Of a stretch of DNA of 64,000 nucleotides, positions 54,511 to 64,000 are shown piece by piece; the first letter of the stretch is position 1; every line of letters begins with the position of its first letter. Under the pieces are notes generated by a model. That model was not told the DNA's origin, made no database searches, and saw nothing but the letters and a program-made list of their open reading frames with translations. Location of the stretch: NCBI RefSeq assembly GCF_017104715.1, contig NZ_JAAGPI010000002.1:496001-560000 (forward strand), in the 5' to 3' direction. The position numbers and the translations under genes were made by a program. This DNA is from Burkholderia sp. Ac-20365. Lineage in GTDB: Bacteria > Pseudomonadota > Gammaproteobacteria > Burkholderiales > Burkholderiaceae.

Positions 54511-55680
54511 ATGAAGATTCACGAGTACCAGGGTAAGGAAATCCTGCGGAAATTCGGAGTCGCGGTACCGCGCGGCAAGCCGGTCTTCTCGGTGGATGAT
54601 GCGGTCAAGGCCGCTGAAGAGCTCGGCGGCCCGGTTTGGGTCGTCAAGGCTCAGATCCACGCGGGTGGCCGTGGTAAGGGTGGCGGCGTGAAGGTCGCGA
54701 AGTCGCTGGAACAGGTTCGTGAATACTCGAACCAGATCCTCGGCATGCAGCTCGTCACGCACCAGACTGGCCCGGAAGGCCAGAAGGTGAATCGCCTGCT
54801 GATCGAAGAAGGCGCTGACATCAAGAAGGAACTGTATGTCGGTCTCGTGATCGATCGCGTTTCGCAGAAGATCGTCGTGATGGCGTCGAGCGAAGGCGGC
54901 ATGGACGTCGAAGAAGTCGCGGAAAAGACGCCCGAGCTGATCCACAAGATCGCTGTCGACCCGTCGACCGGTCTGAAAGACGCCGAAGCCGACGAGCTCG
55001 CAACGAAGATCGGCGTTCCCGCTGCTTCGCTGCCGCAAGCGCGCGCGATCCTGCAAGGCCTGTACAAGGCATTCTGGGAAACGGACGCATCGCTGGCCGA
55101 AATCAACCCGCTGATCCTGACGGGCGACGGCAAGGTCATCGCACTGGACGCCAAGTTCAACTTCGATTCGAACGCACTGTTCCGTCATCCGGAAATCGTC
55201 GCGTACCGCGATCTGGACGAAGAAGATCCGGCTGAAGTCGAAGCGTCGAAGTTCGACCTCGCGTACATCTCGCTCGACGGCAACATTGGCTGTCTGGTGA
55301 ACGGCGCCGGTCTGGCGATGGCGACGATGGACACGATCAAGCTGTTCGGCGGCGAGCCGGCGAACTTCCTGGACGTCGGCGGTGGTGCGACGACCGAGAA
55401 GGTCACGGAAGCGTTCAAGCTGATGCTGAAGAACCCGAACCTGACGGCGATTCTCGTCAACATCTTCGGCGGCATCATGCGTTGTGACGTGATCGCGGAA
55501 GGCGTGATCGCAGCTTCGAAGGCGGTCGATCTGCAAGTGCCGCTCGTCGTGCGCATGAAGGGCACGAACGAAGACCTCGGCAAGAAGATGCTGGCCGATT
55601 CCGGCCTGCCGATCATCTCGGCAGACAGCATGGAAGAAGCTGCGCAGAAGGTCGTCGCGGCTGCCGCAGGCAAGGCCTGA
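54511..55680 (+). CDS. sucC: Succinyl-CoA synthetase beta subunit
   Basis: SucC is the ATP-grasp subunit of the TCA-cycle enzyme that couples succinyl-CoA hydrolysis to nucleotide phosphorylation. The 389-residue protein starts [22 protein letters not shown] and has [21 protein letters not shown] and the C-terminal [17 protein letters not shown] and [14 protein letters not shown] blocks. sucD follows after a 114-base gap. Confidence 0.98.
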   Translation: MKIHEYQGKEILRKFGVAVPRGKPVFSVDDAVKAAEELGGPVWVVKAQIHAGGRGKGGGVKVAKSLEQVREYSNQILGMQLVTHQTGPEGQKVNRLLIEEGADIKKELYVGLVIDRVSQKIVVMASSEGGMDVEEVAEKTPELIHKIAVDPSTGLKDAEADELATKIGVPAASLPQARAILQGLYKAFWETDASLAEINPLILTGDGKVIALDAKFNFDSNALFRHPEIVAYRDLDEEDPAEVEASKFDLAYISLDGNIGCLVNGAGLAMATMDTIKLFGGEPANFLDVGGGATTEKVTEAFKLMLKNPNLTAILVNIFGGIMRCDVIAEGVIAASKAVDLQVPLVVRMKGTNEDLGKKMLADSGLPIISADSMEEAAQKVVAAAAGKA

Positions 55681-55794
55681 TCGCCCCGGCGCATATCACC
55701 GGATTACGAATGGCGGCGCGCGAGCGTCGCGGGCAAACGCTATTTGCCGCGCGGGACGCGTTGAGCGCGCCACCAAACGAACAGAGGTCAATAC

Positions 55795-56676
55795 ATGTCG
55801 ATTCTGATCAACAAAGACACCAAGGTCATCACGCAGGGCATCACCGGCAAGACCGGTCAGTTCCACACGCGCGCATGCCGTGAATACGCAAACGGCCGCG
55901 AAGCATTCGTCGCGGGCGTGAACCCGAAGAAGGCTGGCGAAGACTTCGAAGGCATTCCTATCTACGCTAGCGTGAAGGAAGCCAAGGAAGAAACGGGCGC
56001 GACCGTCTCGGTCATCTACGTGCCGCCCGCAGGCGCCGCTGCTGCAATCTGGGAAGCCGTCGAAGCCGATCTCGATCTCGCGATCTGTATCACGGAAGGC
56101 ATCCCCGTTCGCGACATGATCGAAGTCAAGGACCGTATGCGCCGCGAAGGCCGCAAGACGCTGCTCCTCGGACCGAACTGCCCGGGCACGATCACGCCGG
56201 ACGAACTGAAGATCGGCATCATGCCGGGTCACATCCACCGCAAGGGCCGCATCGGCGTGGTGTCGCGTTCGGGCACGCTGACGTATGAAGCAGTCGGCCA
56301 GCTGACGGCGATCGGCCTCGGCCAGTCGTCGGCAGTCGGTATCGGCGGCGACCCGATCAACGGTCTGAAGCACATCGACGTCATGAAGATGTTCAACGAC
56401 GATCCGGATACGGACGCCGTGATCATGATCGGCGAAATCGGCGGTCCGGACGAAGCGAACGCTGCGCACTGGATCAAGGACAACATGAAGAAGCCGGTGG
56501 TTGGCTTCATCGCTGGCGTTACGGCGCCTCCGGGCAAGCGCATGGGCCACGCCGGCGCGCTGATCTCGGGCGGTGCGGATACGGCTGATGCCAAGCTGGA
56601 AATCATGGATGCCTGCGGTATCAAGGTCACGAAGAACCCGTCGGAAATGGCGCGTCTTCTGAAGGCGATGCTGTAA
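55795..56676 (+). CDS. sucD: Succinyl-CoA synthetase alpha subunit
   Basis: SucD binds CoA and carries the phosphohistidine. The 293-residue protein has QGITGKTGQFHTRACREYA at the CoA site, LLGPNCPGTI, and the active histidine His252 in GHAGALISGG. The length is normal. A strong terminator lies 88 bases after the stop. It forms an operon with sucC. Confidence 0.98.
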   Translation: MSILINKDTKVITQGITGKTGQFHTRACREYANGREAFVAGVNPKKAGEDFEGIPIYASVKEAKEETGATVSVIYVPPAGAAAAIWEAVEADLDLAICITEGIPVRDMIEVKDRMRREGRKTLLLGPNCPGTITPDELKIGIMPGHIHRKGRIGVVSRSGTLTYEAVGQLTAIGLGQSSAVGIGGDPINGLKHIDVMKMFNDDPDTDAVIMIGEIGGPDEANAAHWIKDNMKKPVVGFIAGVTAPPGKRMGHAGALISGGADTADAKLEIMDACGIKVTKNPSEMARLLKAML

Positions 56677-56763
56677 GAAGTATTGCGATAGGCTCGAGAA
56701 ACGTCGGCTGCCGTTGACGTTTTTTGATACGCTTACGAAGTCCTTTCGTAAGACGCAAGATGA

Positions 56764-56798
56764 AGCGAGGGAGCGAGCCATTGCTCCCTCGCTTTTTT
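56764..56798 (+). terminator. Rho-independent terminator after sucD
   Basis: A 10-bp stem GCGAGGGAGC / GCTCCCTCGC with an 8-base loop is followed by six T. It lies 88 bases after the sucD stop and about 40 bases before the terC start. Confidence 0.95.
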
Positions 56799-56836
56799 GT
56801 TGCCGTTTGCTTTCGCTACCTTCTATCCTGCTTTCC

Positions 56837-57559
56837 ATGCTCGAATTCCTCACCACGCTCCATTGGGGCGCCGTCTTCCAGATCATCGTCATCGACATCC
56901 TGCTGGGTGGCGACAACGCTGTCGTGATCGCGCTCGCCTGCCGCAACCTGCCGCCCGAGCAACGCACGAAGGGCGTGCTATGGGGCACGCTCGGCGCGAT
57001 CGTGCTCCGTGTCGCGCTGATCGCGTTCGCTGTCGTGCTGCTCGACGTGCCGCTGCTCAAGTTCGCGGGCGGCCTGCTGCTGCTGTGGATCGGCGTGCGC
57101 CTGCTGGCGCCGGCGCCCGACGCGCATGCGAATGTCAAACCCGCCGACAAGCTGCTTGCAGCCGTCAAGACGATCATCGTCGCCGACGCCGTGATGAGCC
57201 TCGACAACGTGATCGCGATTGCAGGCGCCGCCGAAGCCGCCGAGCCGCACCACCGCATCGCCCTCGTCGTGTTCGGGCTGATCGTCAGCATTCCGCTGAT
57301 CGTGTGGGGCAGCCAGCTCGTGCTGAAGCTGCTCGACCGTTTCCCGATCGTCATCACGCTGGGCGGCGCGTTGCTCGGCTGGATTGCGGGCGGTCTCATC
57401 GTCAACGACCCGGCGGGCGACCGTTGGCCGATCCTGGATACGCCTGTTGCCGAATACGGCATGAGCATCGCCTGCGCGCTGTTCGTCGTGCTGCTCGGTT
57501 ACGCGTTGAAGCGGCGCAACGCGAACCGGATTGCCGGACACACGCCGGGAACGCATTGA
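56837..57559 (+). CDS. TerC-family integral membrane protein (YjbE-like)
   Basis: The 240-residue protein has seven membrane segments with the TerC hallmarks VIDILLGGDNAVVIALACRNLPPEQ and VADAVMSLDNVIAIAGAA (the paired DN motifs), matching TerC/YjbE proteins linked to metal handling, often manganese. Start ATG 56837 is set by the membrane segment that opens the fold; the open frame continues upstream across the sucD terminator and should be ignored there. It is a single gene with its own terminator. Confidence 0.9.
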   Translation: MLEFLTTLHWGAVFQIIVIDILLGGDNAVVIALACRNLPPEQRTKGVLWGTLGAIVLRVALIAFAVVLLDVPLLKFAGGLLLLWIGVRLLAPAPDAHANVKPADKLLAAVKTIIVADAVMSLDNVIAIAGAAEAAEPHHRIALVVFGLIVSIPLIVWGSQLVLKLLDRFPIVITLGGALLGWIAGGLIVNDPAGDRWPILDTPVAEYGMSIACALFVVLLGYALKRRNANRIAGHTPGTH

Positions 57560-57644
57560 CGAGATTCACTTTACCGATGCATTCCGGCGTGCACCATTAG
57601 CCATTCGGCCGGCTGCCGGCGCGGTTAGCGGCTCGCTACGATCG

Positions 57645-57684
57645 AAGCGCCTGTCCTGATTCCCGGGGCAGGCGCTTTCGTTTT
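57645..57684 (+). terminator. Terminator after terC
   Basis: A 9-bp stem AAGCGCCTG / CAGGCGCTT around a 15-base GC-rich loop is followed by TTCGTTTT. It ends 13 bases before the pilin ATG, so the pilin needs its own promoter or read-through. Confidence 0.88.
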
Positions 57685-57697
57685 GAGGAGTTCGCCG

Positions 57698-58315
57698 ATG
57701 ATCGCTAATGTTGCCGTTGCTTCGTTGTACACGTTCTTTGCGCCCTGGCTGCGCGCCCGCGCGCCGCGCACATGGACTGTCCCGCTCACCCGCGTGCGGC
57801 GATGGTGGGGCTTCACACTGATCGAGCTGATGATCGTGCTGGCCATCGTCGGCGTGATCGCTGCATATGCGATCCCTGCGTATCAGGACTATCTCGCGCG
57901 CAGCCGCGTTGGCGAGGGGCTGTCGCTGGCGTCGGCCGCGCAGCTGACTGTCGGCGAGAACGCCGGCAGCGGCAATGCGTTCGGCAGCGGCTACGCGTCA
58001 CCGCCCGCCACCCGCAACGTCCAGTCCATCCATATCGACGACGACACTGGCCAGATCACGGTCGCGTTCACAACGCGCGTAGCCGACGACGGTTCGAACA
58101 CAATCGTCTTCGTGCCGTCCTCGCCCGACAGCGCCGACACGCCGACGGCGCGCGTCGCGCTGGCGAAGGGCGCAGTGCAGAAGGGCACCATTACATGGGA
58201 ATGTTTCGCGGGCGGCAAGGCTGCATCGTCGCTGCCGGCGCCGGGCGCGGGTCCGTTGCCCGCCGATGCGCCGACATTGCCGTCGAATCTCGCACCGCCC
58301 GAGTGCCGCAGCTAA
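57698..58315 (+). CDS. Type IV pilin-like protein with long leader
   Basis: The 205-residue product has the prepilin cleavage motif [34 protein letters not shown], with the glutamate at +5. The leader before it is about 38 residues, much longer than the usual 6-15, and contains an extra hydrophobic stretch ([14 protein letters not shown]) and a basic cluster ([16 protein letters not shown]). GAGGA precedes ATG 57698. The mature part ends in a proline- and alanine-rich tail suited to O-glycosylation, and the next gene is the pilin-type oligosaccharyltransferase. No other pilus genes are present. Confidence 0.88.
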   Translation: MIANVAVASLYTFFAPWLRARAPRTWTVPLTRVRRWWGFTLIELMIVLAIVGVIAAYAIPAYQDYLARSRVGEGLSLASAAQLTVGENAGSGNAFGSGYASPPATRNVQSIHIDDDTGQITVAFTTRVADDGSNTIVFVPSSPDSADTPTARVALAKGAVQKGTITWECFAGGKAASSLPAPGAGPLPADAPTLPSNLAPPECRS

Positions 58316-58490
58316 CCGGCGGATCGACTACATGAGGCAGGCGTGAGTCCGGTAGAAGCGGAACCCGCATCGAACGCCGCGGCAAAAGTTTCCATGCCGC
58401 GGCGAGATTCCGGGTTATTTCCGTTCGGGCGGCGCACAGCGCAAGGATTTTTTTGTATAGTGCGCCGGTTGCTGACGTCCCCGGTTACTC

Positions 58491-60281
58491 ATGCCCAACC
58501 CTTTCGCCCGTTATCTTTCACTGTTCTTATTGGCTTGTGCGTTGATTCTGCCGTATGCAGTCGTCAACCACACGTATCCGATTCCGACCTTCTATGCCGA
58601 GTTCACGGCGCTGTCGCTCTATCTGCTGCTGGGCGCAGGTGTGGCATTGCTGGTCTGGTCGGCACGGCCACGCGTCGTATTCGCGTCGCCGGTCGTCGCA
58701 TTAGTGCCACTGTGCTTCGGGCTCGTGCTGATCGCGCAGTCGATCGTGCTGCCCGTCGCGCAACCGTCGATGAACTGGCTCGGCGCGGGCTTTCTGCTCG
58801 CTGCGTTCATGGCCGTGCACGCCGGCTACGGTTTCAGCCGCGCGAACCTGACGGAAAACGCGTTCACGGTGGTCGCGTTCGCGCTGATCGTCGGCGGCCT
58901 GTTTGCGGTGTTTTGCCAGACGATCCAGCTCTTTCACCTCGAAGTGAAAGTGACGCCGCTAGTGGTTTCCTACAGTGTGCTGACCGAGCGCCGGCCATTC
59001 GGCAACATGGCGCAGGCCAATCACCTCGCCACGTATATCGCGTTCGCGACGGCGGGTGCGTTGTATCTCGTGCAGACGCGGCGCATCAATGTGTTCATCT
59101 GGCTGCTCGTGTCGGCGATTTTTTCGGGCGGCCTTGCGTTGACGGTGTCGCGCGGCCCGTGGCTGCAGATGGGCGTGATCGTCGTTGCAGGCTTCTGGAT
59201 GGCGTTCGCCGAGCAACGTCGTAATGTGTCGCGCCGCCGCAGCAATCGCGAGTGGCTGATTCCCGTCGTGCTCGCGGTGCTGTTCTTCGCGGTGAATGCG
59301 GCGATCCGCTGGGCCAACGTGCACTTTCACCTCGATCTCGCGCAGTCCGCCGCGGAGCGCATGAAGGACGCAGGCCAGATCGCGCCGCGTCTCGCCCTGT
59401 GGAAGTACGGCTGGACAATGTTCCGCACGCACCCGTTGCTGGGCGTGGGCTGGGGCGAGTTTCCGCGCTATCAGTTCGATCTTGCGAAGTCGCTCGGCGG
59501 CGTCGAGATTGCCAACAATTCGCACGACATCTTCATCGATCTGCTCGCGAAGACGGGCCTGATCGGCCTGGGCATCGTGCTGCTCGGCCTTGCTGCCTGG
59601 TTCGTGCGTGTCGTGCGCGCGCCGCATACGGCTGCGCGCGTGTTTGGTCTCGCGCTGATCGGTGTGCTCGTGATGCATGCGCTCGTCGAGTATCCGCAGC
59701 AGTACATGTTCTTCCTGCTGCCCGCGATGTTCGTGATCGGCCTGCTCGATACGAAGCCGTTGCGCCTGATTCCCGGCCGTCTGTCGTTTGGTGCGTTCCT
59801 GGTGATAGTGTTCGGTGGACTGGCGGCGTTGTATCCCGTTTATCGTGACTACGCGCGCGCGGAGGTGCTGTATTACGGCTCGCGTCCGTTCGATCAGTAC
59901 CGCGAAGATCCGTCGTTCCTGTTCGGCGCGTGGGGCGAGTATGGAATGGCAACGCTTCTGCCGATGAACGCGCAGGACTTGCCGCACAAGCTCGCGATGC
60001 ATCGTCAGGCAATGGCGCTGCTGCCGGGCGAAACGGTGCTGCGACGTTATGCAGTGTTGCAGGCGCTGAGCGGCGACATGAACGGCGCGTACGATACTGT
60101 CGAGCGGCTGAAGATCTTTGCGGAAGAATTGCACGACTGGCCGTCGCAGCTCTCGTATCTGTACGATTTGTGCGACCAGCAGAAGACGCTCGGTGCGTTC
60201 AAGGCGGAGCTGATGAAGAAATACGGCACGCCGCCGAAGGACATCAACAACGATGACGAAGAGGGTGACGACGACGATTGA
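58491..60281 (+). CDS. pglL: PglL/PilO-type protein O-oligosaccharyltransferase
   Basis: PglL transfers an assembled glycan from undecaprenyl lipid to serines of exported proteins in the periplasm. The 596-residue protein has 11-12 membrane segments, a large periplasmic loop (about 260-350) and the Wzy_C signature HPLLGVGWGEFPRYQFDLAKSLGGVEIANNSHDIFIDLLAKTGLIG with the key histidine. An acidic tail (NNDDEEGDDDD) ends it. The pilin gene upstream and moaC downstream match the Burkholderia general O-glycosylation locus. It starts 175 bases after the pilin gene. Confidence 0.93.
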   Translation: MPNPFARYLSLFLLACALILPYAVVNHTYPIPTFYAEFTALSLYLLLGAGVALLVWSARPRVVFASPVVALVPLCFGLVLIAQSIVLPVAQPSMNWLGAGFLLAAFMAVHAGYGFSRANLTENAFTVVAFALIVGGLFAVFCQTIQLFHLEVKVTPLVVSYSVLTERRPFGNMAQANHLATYIAFATAGALYLVQTRRINVFIWLLVSAIFSGGLALTVSRGPWLQMGVIVVAGFWMAFAEQRRNVSRRRSNREWLIPVVLAVLFFAVNAAIRWANVHFHLDLAQSAAERMKDAGQIAPRLALWKYGWTMFRTHPLLGVGWGEFPRYQFDLAKSLGGVEIANNSHDIFIDLLAKTGLIGLGIVLLGLAAWFVRVVRAPHTAARVFGLALIGVLVMHALVEYPQQYMFFLLPAMFVIGLLDTKPLRLIPGRLSFGAFLVIVFGGLAALYPVYRDYARAEVLYYGSRPFDQYREDPSFLFGAWGEYGMATLLPMNAQDLPHKLAMHRQAMALLPGETVLRRYAVLQALSGDMNGAYDTVERLKIFAEELHDWPSQLSYLYDLCDQQKTLGAFKAELMKKYGTPPKDINNDDEEGDDDD

Positions 60282-60331
60282 TGCGTTGGCGTCGAGGTAA
60301 TGCAAGCGGCGCGTCGAATGCGCCGCCTATC

Positions 60332-60808
60332 TCACTCCGCCACCCAATCCCCCGACTTCCCGCCATGCTTTTCGACCACCCGCACATCGGTGATGGTCAT
60401 TCCGCGATCGACGGCCTTGCACATGTCGTACACCGTCAGCAGTCCGACCTGCACGGCCGTCAGCGCTTCCATCTCGACCCCCGTTCTGCCCAGCGTCTCG
60501 ACCTGGACCCGGCAATGCACGGCAGGTCCCGATTCGTCGAGTTCGAACTCCACCGCGACGCGCGTGAGCGCGAGCGGATGACACAACGGAATCAGATCGG
60601 CGGTGCGCTTCGCGCCCTGGATCGCCGCAATGCGCGCGATGCCGATCACGTCGCCTTTCTTCGCTTCCCCTTTGCGGATCAACTCGAAGGTCGCGGGCAG
60701 CATGCGGATCGTGCCGCGCGCGACTGCGATGCGCTTCGTTTCCGCCTTGCCGCCGACGTCGACCATATGCGCCTGGCCGGCTGCATCGAAATGTGTGAGT
60801 TCGGTCAT
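60332..60808 (-). CDS. moaC: Cyclic pyranopterin monophosphate synthase MoaC
   Basis: MoaC completes the first ring rearrangement of molybdenum cofactor synthesis. The 158-residue protein has [57 protein letters not shown] and the C-terminal [28 protein letters not shown] with catalytic residues in the ALTAVQ and MCKA region. ATG 60808 sets the start; the open frame upstream of it is spurious. It is convergent with pglL. Confidence 0.97.
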   Translation of the reverse strand: MTELTHFDAAGQAHMVDVGGKAETKRIAVARGTIRMLPATFELIRKGEAKKGDVIGIARIAAIQGAKRTADLIPLCHPLALTRVAVEFELDESGPAVHCRVQVETLGRTGVEMEALTAVQVGLLTVYDMCKAVDRGMTITDVRVVEKHGGKSGDWVAE

Positions 60809-61054
60809 GGTTGGCTCCTGGAGAGGGCGCCTATCATAGCAGCGTGAGCGCTGCGGGGCAGTCGGGCGCCATGGCGTGCGCCAGAGCGAAGAATCACGAT
60901 AACGCACAACGCTCCTGCGCGCCCGGCTACAGGCCACCTGCCGTCCAGGCGTATATCGCAGGTCGACGCGCCCACAGCAGCCGGTACAATCGAAAAACAA
61001 GTCCGGTTCCTTCCGGCGCCTTACGCCGCCTTCGATCTTCGCCCATCGTCCGCA

Positions 61055-62743
61055 ATGCGTCTGAAACGGTTTCTTGCTGCAGTGTTGTCCGTCACGCTCG
61101 CCGTCCCGCCCGCGATCATCGCGCAGCCGTCGAACATGTCGGAACTGCCGCTCGTCACAGGCCCGCTCGACACCTATGGTGCAACGACCGTGCCGCCCGA
61201 CATCGCGCAGGGCGTGTTCGGCATGTACGGCGGCGCGGCGACGCGCTTCTCGGGCAATCCCGGCGGCAACGCCAGCCTGCACGCGCCGATGTCCACGCAA
61301 CAGTTGCCCGATCTCGGCGACGGCTCGGGCGGCTCGCTCACGCCGCAAGCCGAGCGCAAGCTGGGCGAGCGCGTGATGCGCGAAGTCCGCAGCGATCCTG
61401 ACTATATCGACGACTGGCTCGTGCGCGACTATCTGAATTCGATCTCCGAAAAGCTCTCGGCCGCCGCGAGCGCGCAGTTCATCGGCGGCTATCGTCCGGA
61501 CTTCGATCTGTTCACGATGCGCGACCAGCAGATCAACGCGTTCTCGCTTCCGGGCGGCTTCATCGGCGTGAATACGGGGCTGATCGTCGCGACGCAGACG
61601 GAATCGGAACTGGCGTCCGTCGTCGGCCACGAAATGGGCCACGTGCTGCAGCGGCACATCGCGCGGATGATCACGGCGGGCGAGCACAGTGGCTACGCGG
61701 CTCTCGCGGGCATGCTGCTTGGCGTGCTGGCCGGCGTGCTCGCGCATAGCGGCGATCTGGGCAGCGCGATCGCCATTGGCGGGCAGGCATACGCCGTCGA
61801 CAACCAGTTGCGCTTCTCGCGCGCGGCCGAGCACGAAGCCGACCGCGTCGGCTTTCAGATGCTGGCGGGCGCGGGCTACGATCCGTACGGGATGGTGTCG
61901 TTCTTCGAGCGGCTCGACCGCGCGTCGATGAGCGACGCGGGCGCGCCCGCTTACGCGCGCACTCACCCGCTGACGGGCGAGCGTATCGCCGATATGGCCG
62001 ACCGCGCGCGACGCTCGCCTTACCGGCAGCCGCGCCAGTCGTCCGAATACGCGTTTGTGCGCGCGCGGGCGCGCGTGCTTCAGGACCGGTCGCGCAGCGA
62101 ATACGCCGACGACATTTCGCGGATGCGCTCCGAAATCGAAGACCGGACCGCGCTGAACGTGGCGGGCAACTGGTACGGCATCGCCTACGCGCAGATGCTG
62201 CTCGAACGGTACGACGACGCGGCGGCGTCACTGACGAAAGCGCGTGACGCCTTCGACGCCAACGAGCGCGCCGAAGGCGCCGCGCCGCGTAGTTCGCCGA
62301 GCCTCGACGTGCTCGCAGTCGATATCGCGCGGCGTGCCGGCCGCAACGACGAAGCCGTGCGTCTCGCGGAAATTGCACAGAAGCGCTGGCCGCAATCGCA
62401 CGCGGCCATCGACATGCGTCTGCAGACGCTGCTCACCGCACGCCGCTTCGGCGAAGCGCAGGCGCAGGCGCTGCACGAAACGCGCGTCGATCCGCAGCAG
62501 CCTGTCTGGTGGCGCTATCTGGCGCAGGCGAGCGTCGGCACGGGCGACGCGCTGACGCAACATCGCGCGCTCGCGGAGAAGTTCGCGCTGGAAGGGGCGT
62601 GGCCGTCGGCGATCCGGCAACTGAAGGAAGCACGCGACATCAAGTCGGTTGGCTACTACGATCTCGCGACGATCGACGCGCGCCTGCACGAATTCGAAGC
62701 GCGCTACAAGGAAGAGCGCGAGGACGAGAAGAACAGCAGCTAG
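61055..62743 (+). CDS. M48-family metalloprotease with TPR-like region (BepA/YfgC-like)
   Basis: BepA-type periplasmic proteases help assemble or degrade outer-membrane proteins such as LptD. The 562-residue protein has a signal peptide ([24 protein letters not shown]), the zinc motif HEMGH (His192, Glu193, His196) in [13 protein letters not shown], the third ligand region [14 protein letters not shown], and a C-terminal half of helical repeats that fit TPRs. Length and layout match BepA. Its natural partners in E. coli are the LptD and BAM machinery, genes also present at the left end of this window. Confidence 0.9.
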   Translation: MRLKRFLAAVLSVTLAVPPAIIAQPSNMSELPLVTGPLDTYGATTVPPDIAQGVFGMYGGAATRFSGNPGGNASLHAPMSTQQLPDLGDGSGGSLTPQAERKLGERVMREVRSDPDYIDDWLVRDYLNSISEKLSAAASAQFIGGYRPDFDLFTMRDQQINAFSLPGGFIGVNTGLIVATQTESELASVVGHEMGHVLQRHIARMITAGEHSGYAALAGMLLGVLAGVLAHSGDLGSAIAIGGQAYAVDNQLRFSRAAEHEADRVGFQMLAGAGYDPYGMVSFFERLDRASMSDAGAPAYARTHPLTGERIADMADRARRSPYRQPRQSSEYAFVRARARVLQDRSRSEYADDISRMRSEIEDRTALNVAGNWYGIAYAQMLLERYDDAAASLTKARDAFDANERAEGAAPRSSPSLDVLAVDIARRAGRNDEAVRLAEIAQKRWPQSHAAIDMRLQTLLTARRFGEAQAQALHETRVDPQQPVWWRYLAQASVGTGDALTQHRALAEKFALEGAWPSAIRQLKEARDIKSVGYYDLATIDARLHEFEARYKEEREDEKNSS

Positions 62744-62751
62744 CGATCAGC

Positions 62752-63336
62752 TCAAGACGTTGCGACGCGCGCAGCAGGGCTTGCCACGAACCCGAAGCGC
62801 TTTTCAACCTCGGACTTGCGCACAGGTTCGAGCTTCAGACTCACGTCGTCCCGCCAGCGAAACTGGCCGCTTTGGCCGTCATTCGCCAGATCCGCATGTT
62901 CGGAGAACAGATCGAGATCGTGATCGTGCAGCACGGCGATGCGCGCAGGAGTCGAGCGATCGGTGAAGAGAATGCCGCCTTCGTCGTCGAGCCAGACGGC
63001 GGCGGGATCGAACGCTACGCCGCCCTGATCGGTCAGCGTGAGCTTGCCGCTCGCGCCATCCACGCCCAGCCGCACGATGAATGGCGTGTAGCCAAGCTCG
63101 ACATATACGCGCTGCGGGCCGTTCTGAAAGAACCATTGCCCTTCAGCATCGGCTTCGTAGTTGCGGTTGATGAAGCCGAGCAGGGCGGTATGGCGAATCG
63201 GCTCGCCAGGCGCGCCGGCGGCTTGCGCCGCTTCGTCGCGCATGCGCCAGTTGCCGCGCCGGTCCAGCATCAGCCAGCCGGTGCAATGCGGCACGTTCGG
63301 CCATTTGGCCAGTGCCTGCTTGACGATGTCATCCAT
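62752..63336 (-). CDS. Conserved hypothetical protein (194 aa)
   Basis: The protein begins MDDIVKQALAKWPNVPHCTGWLMLDRRGNWRMRDEAAQAAG. It is predicted globular with many beta strands and has no signal peptide or membrane segment. Its ATG overlaps the stop of the YheT-like gene by 8 bases, so both are likely one operon. It ends 8 bases from the convergent M48 gene. No family is recognised with confidence. Confidence 0.82.
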   Translation of the reverse strand: MDDIVKQALAKWPNVPHCTGWLMLDRRGNWRMRDEAAQAAGAPGEPIRHTALLGFINRNYEADAEGQWFFQNGPQRVYVELGYTPFIVRLGVDGASGKLTLTDQGGVAFDPAAVWLDDEGGILFTDRSTPARIAVLHDHDLDLFSEHADLANDGQSGQFRWRDDVSLKLEPVRKSEVEKRFGFVASPAARVATS

Positions 63337-64000
63337 GTTGCGTGAACGGGTCGAGGTAGCCGAAGATCCGGCGAGACAGCCAGTCGATCCGGCCGGGGAA
63401 AGGGCCCGTCATGAAGCCGACGTGTCCGCCATGCTCCGGTTGATCGAGTTCCACCATCGATGATACCTCGCCGCGCGACGGCAGCACCGCGCCTGGCAGG
63501 AACGGGTCGTTGCGCGCGTTAAGCACGAGTGTCGGCACGGTGATCTCGGGCAGCAGTGGGCGGGTGGTCGAGCGCGTCCAGTAGTCGTCGGCGTTGCGAA
63601 AGCCGTGCAGCGGCGCGGTCACGACGTCGTCGAACTCGTGCATCGTGCGGCAGGCGAGTACGTCGTCGATATCGAACAGGCCGGGATACTGCGCGAGCTT
63701 TTGCTGCGCTTTGAGTTTCAGCGTCTTCAGGAAGCTGCGCGTATAGATCATCCCGAAGCCCTGCGACAGCGCGCGGCCGCCCGCGTGCACGTCGAGCGGC
63801 GCGGAGATGGCCGCCGCTGCAGAGATGATCGATGCGTCCTCACGGCGCTCGCCGAGCCAGCGCAGCAACACGTTGCCGCCCAGCGACACGCCCGCCGCCA
63901 CGATCGGCCCCGCGTGCTGCTCGCGCAGGCGCCGCAGCACCCAGTCGACTTCGTTGCTGTCGGCGAGATGGTAGAAACGCGGCAGCAGGTTCATCGGCCC
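63329..64000 (-). CDS. YheT-like alpha/beta hydrolase (5' end outside window)
   Basis: The visible 220 or so C-terminal residues fit the YheT/ABHD1-3 family: IVAAGVSLGGNVLLRWLGE (nucleophile elbow, serine in GVSLGG), APLDVHAGGRALSQGFG, TVPTLVLNARNDPFLPG (acid) and QPEHGGHVGFMTGPFP (catalytic histidine). The frame stays open to the right edge of the window, so the N terminus and true start lie beyond. It overlaps the next gene by 8 bases. Confidence 0.9.
   Translation of the reverse strand, partial: GPMNLLPRFYHLADSNEVDWVLRRLREQHAGPIVAAGVSLGGNVLLRWLGERREDASIISAAAAISAPLDVHAGGRALSQGFGMIYTRSFLKTLKLKAQQKLAQYPGLFDIDDVLACRTMHEFDDVVTAPLHGFRNADDYWTRSTTRPLLPEITVPTLVLNARNDPFLPGAVLPSRGEVSSMVELDQPEHGGHVGFMTGPFPGRIDWLSRRIFGYLDPFTQHG

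Noticed and set aside
60809-61966. A 544-residue extension of moaC
   Set aside because: Only the last 158 residues are MoaC; the part upstream of ATG 60808 is antisense to the M48 protease gene.

Overview
The window looks like one stretch of the main chromosome of a Burkholderiaceae bacterium, most likely Paraburkholderia. This rests on high GC, on the gene order lptD-surA-pdxA-rsmA and miaB-ybeZ-ybeY-corC-lnt-glyQ-glyS-gmhB-plsC, on a Burkholderia-type porin, and on the neighbourhood pilin-pglL-moaC. There is no phage, plasmid backbone, rRNA operon, CRISPR array or intact insertion sequence. Both ends cut genes: the 3' part of lptD on the left and a YheT-like hydrolase on the right.

Layout. 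1-4.2 kb is envelope biogenesis and vitamin B6 (lptD, surA, pdxA, rsmA), followed by a porin and gloA. 6.8-19.8 kb is a long minus-strand block: a YgjP-like metallopeptidase, plsC, gmhB, glyS, glyQ, lnt, corC, chaC-like, ybeY, ybeZ and miaB. 20-26 kb is a LysR regulator divergent from a VOC protein and an MFS exporter, an XRE-cupin regulator, an FMN riboswitch with ribB, and a HAD phosphatase. 26.4-31.7 kb is glycerol use (glpK, glpD, glpR) with GlpR-like operators. 32-40 kb holds a ferritin-like protein, a flavin-fold protein, a DEAD-box helicase, a hemolysin-III protein, two multiheme cytochromes c and copCD. 40.6-44.9 kb is dgoD with a divergent GntR regulator, then an EmrB-type exporter divergent from a MarR regulator. 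45-51.4 kb is an FAD protein, tRNA-Met(CAT), an MHS-family transporter and a two-component system. 51.5-56.7 kb is recA-recX, a DUF2889 protein and sucCD. 56.8-64 kb is terC, a pilin with the oligosaccharyltransferase pglL, moaC, an M48 protease with TPR-like repeats, and two genes at the edge.

The most unusual content is non-coding. Three copies of a roughly 656-bp element (6034-6689, 15369-16025, 24913-25568) sit between genes. Each has 14-bp terminal inverted repeats, perfect in two copies and degraded at one end of the third. Each has two homologous arms, always one of type 1 and one of type 2, and each arm carries a long hairpin whose two strands have changed together. Each also has a central inverted repeat. 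Copy B is inverted relative to A and C. None carries a credible gene. Two copies are flanked by short G-rich tandem repeats just after a stop codon; one is 13 perfect copies of a 9-bp unit able to form G-quadruplexes in the transcript. Other points of interest are an apparent ATT start codon for the GntR regulator next to dgoD, a probably leaderless marR transcript, a lone pilin with a long leader beside pglL, and orphan cytochromes without a dehydrogenase.
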